A stretch of 38,864 bases of DNA from Clostridiales bacterium (GTDB lineage Bacteria; Bacillota; Clostridia; Lachnospirales; Lachnospiraceae), in NCBI GenBank assembly GCA_029010495.1, contig JAQXKO010000008.1:1-38864 (forward strand). The letters are read 5' to 3'. The notes under the pieces are model-generated. The model was not told where the DNA came from, ran no database searches, and was given only the letters and a program-made list of their open reading frames with translations. Positions 33,410-38,864 of the stretch are shown in pieces (position 1 is the stretch's first letter; every line of letters begins with the position of its first letter). The translations under genes were made by a program, and so were the position numbers.

Positions 33410-34924
33410 TCAATTTTTACCTTCCATAACTGCTTTCATCCTGTCAGAAGCCTCTTTAAGAGATGCCTGATTTATCTTTCCTACATAAAGCTTGCTTCCC
33501 CTGTAGGAATAGCAGTATTCAAATGCTCCGGCGGTTTCGACAGTATAGGTGTCAATCTTCCAGTCAGGAGCTTCATCAAGCTGCATCCTCACAAGAGATG
33601 TCAGCTGGTCCATGGTAAGGTCGGTCTGGAAGTTTCCGTTGACCGCATTCATTATATCGTTAAACTTCATAAGCATTACAGGGCTCTTCATCTTGTCGAT
33701 TACTGCCCGAATCATAGCCATCTGGTTCTTGCCTCGCTGAACATCGCCGGCCGCAAAAGCATAACGCTCACGTACAAATTCAAGTGCCATTTTGCCGTCC
33801 ATATGATTAATTCCCTGCTTAAAGTGATGCTTTGTATGAAGAGAGGTAAACGCAATCGGTGATTCCACATCAACACCGCCAAGCACGTCTACAAACTTCT
33901 CCACACTGGAGAAATTAACTCTCAGGTAATAGTCAAGCTTAATGCCATAGATGTTTTCAAGCGTAGCCATGGAGGTCTTAACGCCATGAGTGCCGGCATG
34001 AGTAAGCTTGTCATACTTATCGCCGGAAACTCCCGGAATAATTACAAAAGCGTCACGCGGAATATTGACAAGCAGAATCTTATGAGTCTTAGGATTGACA
34101 ACCATAACGATATTTACATCGCTGCGGCTCTTTACGTTTATGCTTCCGTAGGTATCAATACCGCTCAGATAAACAGTAAAGTAATCCTTTGTGACGTCAA
34201 TTTTATCGCCTCGTTCAGGCATGGACGCGGAATCATTATTGCTGTTGTTAAGCTGCACGTTCGGAACTGCGGAAGTAAATTCGAATTCACCAAGCACCCT
34301 GGTTCCCTCCGCAAAGCCCTGTTCGTATTCCTCCATTGTCTCCACATACGACTTTTCGACAATAATTGCCCTTACCTGCTTTTGGAGAAGTGCCGTGGCA
34401 AGCTGGCTGTAATCATCATAAATCGAAGTGGAAATATTAGCTTTAAAATGATTGTTAATAAACTCTACCATTGCTCTGGAGTTATCATAATCAACCGATT
34501 TCTGTACGCCAAACAGGTCACCGAGAATATCATCCACGCGTGTTGCATCATCTTCTTCCCTTACGATAACCGCCATCTGGCTTACAATATACTGTGTGGA
34601 ATCCTGCCCGGAAATATTATTAAGCGTACCTCTCGTTTTTTCAAGATACATAAAGCCGAGCAGATACAGACAGGAAATCACAAGGGCAAAAAGCATGCCC
34701 AGGACAAAACGCGCAAAGCCCGTCTGCTTCATCAAAATCAGAGTGCTTATTCCCAAAAGCAAAACACTTACCGCTCCGTAAACCACCCAGTATTTACCCG
34801 GAAGCACAGGGAAGCGCAGCAGGGTAAACGTCAGCACCATCATCGCAATCACTTCAATGCTTAAAATGACCCATCCGAGCATCTTTAGTGCCTTAGATTC
34901 TTTTTTCTTTCTCTTTTTCGCCAT
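33410..34924 (-). CDS. LCP (LytR-CpsA-Psr) family transferase, second copy
   Basis: LCP proteins attach polymers such as teichoic acid or capsule to peptidoglycan from the lipid carrier, outside the membrane. The 504-aa protein has a basic N-terminus, three hydrophobic helices (about 14-105), an accessory extracellular domain (about 120-235, periplasmic-binding-protein-like, VRAIIVEKSYVETMEEYEQG), then the LCP domain: YFTVYLSGIDTYGSINVKSRSDVNIV, VNIPRDAFV, YDKLTHAG, VNFSSVEKFVDVLGG and LEFVRERYAFAAGDVQRGKNQ, including the pyrophosphate-binding arginines. This resembles streptococcal CpsA layout. It starts 2 bases after the first LCP gene and closely matches it, so the pair arose by duplication. 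Confidence 0.92.
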   Translation of the reverse strand: MAKKRKKKESKALKMLGWVILSIEVIAMMVLTFTLLRFPVLPGKYWVVYGAVSVLLLGISTLILMKQTGFARFVLGMLFALVISCLYLLGFMYLEKTRGTLNNISGQDSTQYIVSQMAVIVREEDDATRVDDILGDLFGVQKSVDYDNSRAMVEFINNHFKANISTSIYDDYSQLATALLQKQVRAIIVEKSYVETMEEYEQGFAEGTRVLGEFEFTSAVPNVQLNNSNNDSASMPERGDKIDVTKDYFTVYLSGIDTYGSINVKSRSDVNIVMVVNPKTHKILLVNIPRDAFVIIPGVSGDKYDKLTHAGTHGVKTSMATLENIYGIKLDYYLRVNFSSVEKFVDVLGGVDVESPIAFTSLHTKHHFKQGINHMDGKMALEFVRERYAFAAGDVQRGKNQMAMIRAVIDKMKSPVMLMKFNDIMNAVNGNFQTDLTMDQLTSLVRMQLDEAPDWKIDTYTVETAGAFEYCYSYRGSKLYVGKINQASLKEASDRMKAVMEGKN

Positions 34925-34926
34925 AA

Positions 34927-36492
34927 TTATCTGCCTTCCATTATCTCACGCATTTTACTGCCTGCCTCATCGGCAGACTTTTCGTCAATGTATGCAACAT
35001 AAAGCTTCGAGCCGCGGTATGAATAACAGTAATTCATGCCGCCCTTTGTAGCTACCGTATATGTTTCAATATTCCAGACAGCGCCGTCGTCAAGCTGCAT
35101 CCTTACCAGAGAGGTAAGCTGATCCATTGTCAGATTTGTCTGGAAATTGCCGCTTACCGCATTCATGATATCTCCAAAGTTCGTAAGGAGGGCAGGACTC
35201 ATCATTTTATTAATAACGGCTCTGATAACCTCCATCTGGTTCTTGCCTCGCTGAACGTCCCCCGAAGCAAAGGAATAACGCTCTCTGGCAAAAGTAAGAG
35301 CCTTTTTGCCGTCCACAAAATTAGGTCCCTTCTTAAACGTATAGCCCCCTGTCTTAAAATTCGCAGGTGAATTAACAGTTATGCCGCCGAGAATATCAAC
35401 AAATTTCTCAACGCTTGAAAAGTTAACCCTCACATAATAATCAAGCTCGACGCCGTAGATATTCCGGAGCGTATTCATGGATTTATCAATTCCGTATAAA
35501 CCCGCATGCGTAAGCTTGTCGTAGCTGCCGCCGCTGACTCCCGGAATCGGTGCATATGCATCTCGCGGAATAGACACAAGAAGAATCTTTTTAGTCTTTG
35601 GATTGACAGTCATAACAATATTAACATCGCTCCTGCTCTTCCTGTTAATCGGTCCGTAGGTATCAATACCGCTGAAATAAACCGTAAAATAATTTTTCGC
35701 AATCTCAGTCTTACTGTCTCTTGGAGGCATCACAACAGGTCTTAACTCCGCAGAGCCCGAAGGAACAGGCTCAGGAGTAGGCGTTGGTGTGACATTCGGA
35801 GGAAGCGTAGGCGACGGCGTAGGTGTCAAAACAATGCCGTAGGCCGTACCATTCAGCTCAAGCTCCGTCAAAATCCTTGTCTTGTCGGCAAAGCCCTCCT
35901 CATAAGTCTCAACAAGCTCTACAAAAGACGAATCAATAATAATCGCTCCGACTTCACCCTTAAGAAGAGCAATTGCAAGCTCCGAATAAGTATTGTACGC
36001 AGTCAGGTCAAGCTTAACGGAATAAGTGTTGTTAATCTTTCCTGCAGCCTCAAGTGATTTTTCATATTCAATCGAATTCTGTAAGCCGAATTTATAACCG
36101 AGAGCATCCTTAAGCACTGTCGCAGGGTCTGATTCAAGAACCATAACGGCAATCTTATCGGGAGGATTATCCCCTGTGTCTCCTGTAATGGAGTTTAACG
36201 TCTTCCTTGTCTTCTCGAGATATCCGAAGGACACAAAAAAGCAGATGGCTGCCAGCACAGCCACATTCATACATACAATTTTTCTTTTAAAACCCTTCCT
36301 GCTTATGAGAAAATAACCCGTAACGCCAAGAAGCAGACCGCATATCAAAATATAGAGCGCCATAAATCTGGCAGGCAAAACAGGAAATTTTATAAGAATA
36401 AACGTTAAAAATAATGCGCCTATAACCTCAATACCGAAAATTACAATTCCTGCATATCTCAATTTATTACCCTTCGACATTTTCCTATCCAT
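34927..36492 (-). CDS. LCP (LytR-CpsA-Psr) family transferase, first copy
   Basis: A 521-aa paralogue of the following gene with the same order: three membrane helices (about 12-100), accessory extracellular domain, linker, LCP domain (YFTVYFSGIDTYGPINRKS, LVSIPRDAYAPIPGVSGG, YDKLTHAGLYG, VNFSSVEKFVDILGG, LTFARERYSFASGDVQRG). It differs by a Thr/Pro-rich linker of about 30 residues (TPTPSPTLPPNVTPTPTPEP) between accessory and LCP domains, which would push the catalytic domain away from the membrane. Start at 36492 was chosen because GGAG lies six bases before; another Met eight codons in is possible. First gene of the EPS operon. Confidence 0.92.
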   Translation of the reverse strand: MDRKMSKGNKLRYAGIVIFGIEVIGALFLTFILIKFPVLPARFMALYILICGLLLGVTGYFLISRKGFKRKIVCMNVAVLAAICFFVSFGYLEKTRKTLNSITGDTGDNPPDKIAVMVLESDPATVLKDALGYKFGLQNSIEYEKSLEAAGKINNTYSVKLDLTAYNTYSELAIALLKGEVGAIIIDSSFVELVETYEEGFADKTRILTELELNGTAYGIVLTPTPSPTLPPNVTPTPTPEPVPSGSAELRPVVMPPRDSKTEIAKNYFTVYFSGIDTYGPINRKSRSDVNIVMTVNPKTKKILLVSIPRDAYAPIPGVSGGSYDKLTHAGLYGIDKSMNTLRNIYGVELDYYVRVNFSSVEKFVDILGGITVNSPANFKTGGYTFKKGPNFVDGKKALTFARERYSFASGDVQRGKNQMEVIRAVINKMMSPALLTNFGDIMNAVSGNFQTNLTMDQLTSLVRMQLDDGAVWNIETYTVATKGGMNYCYSYRGSKLYVAYIDEKSADEAGSKMREIMEGR

Positions 36493-36614
36493 AGAAATCT
36501 CCATTCTGCCGCATACCGGCCGCAGCATATAATATAATAAATTTCCGGCTTTCCAAATCTTATTATGCGTTTAAAATCAGTCATAATAATAGTATACACC
36601 ATTTTTACCAAAAA

Positions 36615-36659
36615 TGTCATCCAAACTGACATTATAGTGTCATAAGCAGATATTTGCAA
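36615..36659 (-). promoter_or_regulatory. EPS operon promoter with alternating TGTCA/TGACA half-sites
   Basis: On the minus strand TTGCAA (36654-36659), a 17-bp spacer and TATAAT (36631-36636). Three alternating half-sites, TGTCA (36615-36619), TGACA (36627-36631) and TGTCA (36638-36642), lie 12 and 11 bp apart and bracket the -10, giving two overlapping palindromes. This is a likely regulator site. A second possible -10 (TATACT) lies about 40 bases nearer the gene. The remainder of the 352-base gap from 36493 to 36844 holds only the terminator at 36738-36767. Confidence 0.65.
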
Positions 36660-36737
36660 CCTTTTACACGGTTTTTAATGCATTATTAAGATGTTTGTGA
36701 CAAAAGTATGAACCCAATAGAATATATTGCATAAAAT

Positions 36738-36767
36738 AAGCCCCCTGCTTTAAAAGCCGGAGGGCTT
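36738..36767 (-). terminator. Probable terminator of the nucleotidyltransferase gene
   Basis: On the minus strand AAGCCCTC pairs with GGGGGCTT (one G-U), and the loop is partly closed by further pairs. ATTTTAT follows. It lies about 80 bases after the stop codon. Confidence 0.6.
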
Positions 36768-36844
36768 AATAATTCAAACATCATAATTCAATTTCACATA
36801 AGTAATGTTAAAAGCGGGAGTGTTGACGGCTGAACTTATAATCT

Positions 36845-37768
36845 TTACAGATCATCAAACAACCCCTCACTGTACACACCGCCTGCAATAAGCTTTGCAA
36901 ACGCCTCCTTAACGGCTGCCACGTCCTCCTTATAGGTCATACCATACCATGTGTCATTGGTAGGCAGAACCTTAACGGTGCACTTTCCGGCTCTTAACAT
37001 ACCGCCGATAACGGTAGGCAGCAGATACTCGGATTTGAGCGGACAGTCAGGCACCTGCGTCTTGAAGAATTCGGCAAAGCCGTCTTCAAGAACCTCAAGA
37101 AACTTCGGAGGATTGCCGGGGAATCCCCAGAAATTCATGGAAACAAAGCTTTCAGTATCAAGCTTCACGCCATCAGCCTCCGCGCCTTCGGCAGTTTTGA
37201 TAATATTGCGCGTCTCAACGACGTCGACCACATGTGTATGACCGTCCTCAACTGTACATACGCCTCTGGTCACTCCGCCGTTGTCGGATAATGTATTTTT
37301 AAGGATAAAACCTGCCATTGCGTAAGCATTTGGCTCATGGCTCTCCACAAGCCAGTCATGCATAGTCCTGTAGGCTTCCCTGCCATAATAGTCATCGGCA
37401 TTAATCACTGCAAAAGGAGTATTGATAAATTCCTTTGCGGCAAGAACCGCCTGACCCGTGCCCCATGGCTTCGTACGCCCCTCAGGCAGCTCACCCGGAA
37501 TATTGTCAATGCTCTGAAAAGCATAGAAAACTCCTACCGAATGTTTGGCGCACATCTTTTCTATACGGTTGCCGATAACCTCCTTAAACTCGTCCTCAAT
37601 ATCTTTTCTGATAATAAAAACAATATTGTTAAAGCCCGCTTCAACGGCATCATGAACGGAATAATCCATAATTATATGACCACAGCCGTCAACCTCGGCA
37701 AGCTGCTTAATGCCTGTGCCGAAGCGCGAACCGATACCGGCTGCCATAATAAGCAATGTTGTATCCAT
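36845..37768 (-). CDS. Sugar nucleotidyltransferase-like protein (NTP_transferase fold)
   Basis: The 307-aa protein opens with LIMAAGIGSRFG (about residues 5-16), the nucleotide-binding signature of GlmU/RmlA/GalU-type enzymes, and continues with FAVINADDYYGREA (about 118-131, the metal-binding Asp pair), VSMNFWGFPGNPPKFL and VKVLPTNDTWYGMTYKEDV. Such enzymes make NDP-sugars from NTP and sugar-1-phosphate. The signature lysine of GalU is not clearly placed (GTGIKQLAEVDG), so exact activity is open. The ATG at 37768 follows GGGAGGG; the upstream in-frame Met overlaps that site. It has its own promoter. Position next to the EPS operon suggests, but does not prove, supply of an activated sugar. 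Confidence 0.82.
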   Translation of the reverse strand: MDTTLLIMAAGIGSRFGTGIKQLAEVDGCGHIIMDYSVHDAVEAGFNNIVFIIRKDIEDEFKEVIGNRIEKMCAKHSVGVFYAFQSIDNIPGELPEGRTKPWGTGQAVLAAKEFINTPFAVINADDYYGREAYRTMHDWLVESHEPNAYAMAGFILKNTLSDNGGVTRGVCTVEDGHTHVVDVVETRNIIKTAEGAEADGVKLDTESFVSMNFWGFPGNPPKFLEVLEDGFAEFFKTQVPDCPLKSEYLLPTVIGGMLRAGKCTVKVLPTNDTWYGMTYKEDVAAVKEAFAKLIAGGVYSEGLFDDL

Positions 37769-37845
37769 AAACCCTCCCATGCTCCGTTCCCAAAGTAACA
37801 GAGATGATAACAAAAAAGTATTTTTACATAGTAAAATCATGATAT

Positions 37846-37874
37846 ATTATAACATATATACAAATCAAATTCAA
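37846..37874 (-). promoter_or_regulatory. Promoter of the nucleotidyltransferase gene
   Basis: On the minus strand TTGAAT (37869-37874), a 17-bp spacer and TATAAT (37846-37851). It lies just after the terminator of the ECF gene. Confidence 0.72.
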
Positions 37875-37882
37875 CATAAAAA

Positions 37883-37916
37883 AGACAGACCGTTTCTGCA
37901 GGAAAACAGTCTGTCT
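37883..37916 (-). terminator. Intrinsic terminator of the ECF S-component gene
   Basis: A 13-bp stem (37904-37916 with 37883-37895, one G-U on the minus strand), an 8-nt loop and a TTTTTT tract. It is a strong terminator 30 bases after the stop codon. Confidence 0.9.
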
Positions 37917-37945
37917 GTGAATCAGTCTTAAAAACGTCTGCCGGC

Positions 37946-38479
37946 TTATCTGGCCTTGACGAGCATTGCGTTAAATGCAGGCAGCTTCTTAACAGCGATT
38001 GTAAGTACCACGCCGAATACAAGGCAGGTGATACCCTGAATCATATTGCTGATAATTGAAGCCGCAGCAGCCATACCGTAACCAAGTAATGTGGCCTCAT
38101 ATACAAAGTAGCCGACAACCATAACCGTCTCTGCCGCAACGCCGCCTGCAATATATGCAACAGGCTTTGGAGAATTCACCTTATTAAGACCCTTGAAAAC
38201 GATGCAGGCAACAAATGCCATAACAAATTTGATAACGGTAGTACCCGGCACATAGCTTCCGTAACCGGCCAGAAGGTCAGCAAGACCCGAACCAATACCG
38301 GCAGCAAGAGCGCCGTAAGGATTGCCGAGAGTCCATGCCGCAAATAAAACTATGGTGTCACCTATATTAACATATCCGTTTGTACCGAGTGTAGGTACCT
38401 TAATAACCATTGTAGCGATACAGGTTAATGCCGCAAGCATGGCTGCATAAATCATGGTAATAAAATTATTCTTTTTCAT
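37946..38479 (-). CDS. ECF transporter S component (substrate-binding membrane protein)
   Basis: S components capture vitamins or similar small molecules and pair with the shared EcfA-EcfA'-EcfT module. The 177-aa protein has about six helices: IYAAMLAALTCIATMVIKVP (about 9-28), YVNIGDTIVLFAAWTLGNPYGALAAGIGSGLADLLAGY (about 36-73, the conserved GD and GxGSxLxD loop), TTVIKFVMAFVACIVF, and C-terminal helices with SIISNMIQGITCLVFG. This matches the YpdP/HmpT-like S-component group. Ligand unknown. AGGAGG precedes the ATG. It is monocistronic with a leader of about 170 nt that contains a terminator-like hairpin. Confidence 0.85.
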   Translation of the reverse strand: MKKNNFITMIYAAMLAALTCIATMVIKVPTLGTNGYVNIGDTIVLFAAWTLGNPYGALAAGIGSGLADLLAGYGSYVPGTTVIKFVMAFVACIVFKGLNKVNSPKPVAYIAGGVAAETVMVVGYFVYEATLLGYGMAAAASIISNMIQGITCLVFGVVLTIAVKKLPAFNAMLVKAR

Positions 38480-38530
38480 AAATCAACCTCCTAATAGCAA
38501 ATCATAAATTCGATACATAGAAGATACAAC

Positions 38531-38560
38531 AAAACTGACCATATAAAAATAGTCAGTTTT
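38531..38560 (-). promoter_or_regulatory. Terminator-like hairpin in the ECF gene leader
   Basis: On the minus strand AAAACTGAC and GTCAGTTTT (9-bp perfect stem, 12-nt loop) end in TTTTGTTGT, about 50 bases before the ATG. A second hairpin, TTCCG/CGGAA, lies upstream at 38620-38633. The layout fits an attenuator, perhaps a ligand-controlled leader, but no known riboswitch core is seen. Apart from these, the promoter, the terminator and the palindrome listed separately, the 315-base gap from 38480 to 38794 holds nothing I recognise. Confidence 0.5.
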
Positions 38561-38655
38561 AGAATAAATTATATGACCAGATGGAATTTTTTCACAAAAA
38601 GACATTTATTATTTTGCAGTTCCGTAAGCGGAATTTTAATATCAATTATTATCAG

Positions 38656-38685
38656 AATATAATAATCATTAATTAATTTAAACAA
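38656..38685 (-). promoter_or_regulatory. Possible promoter of the ECF gene
   Basis: On the minus strand TTGTTT (38680-38685), 18 bp, TATATT (38656-38661). The region is very A/T-rich, so chance matches are likely. It would give a leader of about 170 nt. Confidence 0.4.
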
Positions 38686-38711
38686 AAACTATAATCAGCT
38701 AAAATGATAAA

Positions 38712-38746
38712 ACCCAATCGGATTAATATTTATACTCCAACGGGGT
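38712..38746 (-). terminator. Probable terminator of the truncated upstream gene
   Basis: On the minus strand ACCCCGTTGGA (38736-38746) and TCCGATTGGGT (38712-38722) pair in 10 of 11 positions (two G-U) around a 13-nt loop, followed by TTTATCATTTT. Confidence 0.6.
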
Positions 38747-38782
38747 AAATAAAACGTATTCATTTTTAAGTCTGCAATCGGC

Positions 38783-38803
38783 AGGAGATAATCATTATCT
38801 CCT
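38783..38803. promoter_or_regulatory. Palindrome with 10-bp perfect arms, Fur-box-like, over a stop codon
   Basis: AGGAGATAAT (38783-38792), one base, ATTATCTCCT (38794-38803). The inner part AGATAAT-N-ATTATCT matches the 7-1-7 Fur-type consensus TGATAAT-N-ATTATCA in 12 of 14 arm positions. It overlaps the stop codon of the truncated gene and lies some 300 bases before the ECF start. Confidence 0.5.
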
Positions 38804-38864
38804 CTTAATCAAATCATCAACAATTGCAACAACAGGGTCGCTCATATTTTTATAATTCGATTCT
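38795..38864 (-). CDS. C-terminal end of an unidentified gene cut by window edge
   Basis: The frame reads ESNYKNMSDPVVAIVDDLIKRR and stops at TAA (38795-38797). The gene runs out of the window to the right. Twenty-two residues are too few to name it. The following terminator-like hairpin (38712-38746) on the same strand supports a real gene end here. Confidence 0.55.
   Translation of the reverse strand, partial: ESNYKNMSDPVVAIVDDLIKRR

Noticed and set aside
33986-34864. Plus-strand ORF (292 codons) opposite the second LCP gene
   Set aside because: The minus-strand frame carries all LCP motifs; the plus frame resembles no family.

Overview
The window reads as chromosome of a low-to-moderate GC anaerobic Firmicute, most likely family Lachnospiraceae. 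Supporting signs are strong GGAGG ribosome-binding sites, sigma-A style promoters with 17-bp spacers, a single-chain long PurL, split final purine steps (stand-alone AICAR transformylase plus a PurO-type IMP cyclohydrolase), orphan PTS IIC and ECF S-component genes, and several families common in that group (DUF1292, DUF5662, GLUG/zinc-ribbon proteins, BspA-type LRR lipoproteins). The family is an inference; I cannot name a species. No rRNA, tRNA, insertion sequence or phage gene was seen.

Layout. 1-349: 3'-truncated ssb with a small HTH gene just upstream, minus strand. 658-5144: plus-strand run rpoD, gltX, UvrD-type helicase. 5141-8778: minus-strand overlapping trio of GT2 glycosyltransferase, RecB-nuclease/XPD-type helicase and DUF1292 protein. 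8906-14008: purL and mraY transcribed divergently from adjacent promoters. 14204-18009: minus-strand metabolic and small genes (RidA behind a MerR-type promoter, YcxB-like, EamA transporter, DUF5662, leaderless GH5). 18084-24011: three-gene cell-surface cluster (zinc-ribbon/acidic/GLUG membrane protein, coiled-coil protein, LRR lipoprotein). 24120-26026: purO and AICAR transformylase behind a clear promoter. 26277-29792: ybaK with a CapA-type protein, then an orphan PTS IIC. 30729-36492: exopolysaccharide initiation and attachment operon (two LCP paralogues, polyprenyl glycosylphosphotransferase, Wzz-like protein). 36845-38864: nucleotidyltransferase, ECF S component, and the tail of an unidentified gene.

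The most unusual object lies at 29887-30599, between the EPS operon and the PTS gene. Eleven degenerate tandem units of about 55 bp, sharing the core YGGNNNRTACC, sit behind a near-consensus minus-strand promoter (TTGACA-17-TATATT) and end at an intrinsic terminator whose mismatches become G-U pairs only on the minus strand. It therefore looks like a self-contained transcription unit of about 680 nt made of repeats. It is either a noncoding repeat RNA or an array of tiny ORFs with an R-Y-x-P signature. I do not recognise it as a known family.

How the genes work together. ssb, rpoD, gltX and the helicases are housekeeping information-processing genes. purL plus the split purO/AICARFT pair cover FGAM synthesis and the last two steps to IMP. 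mraY, the LCP proteins, the glycosylphosphotransferase, the Wzz-like protein, the nucleotidyltransferase and CapA all bear on the cell envelope. The cluster at 18-24 kb adds exported surface proteins.
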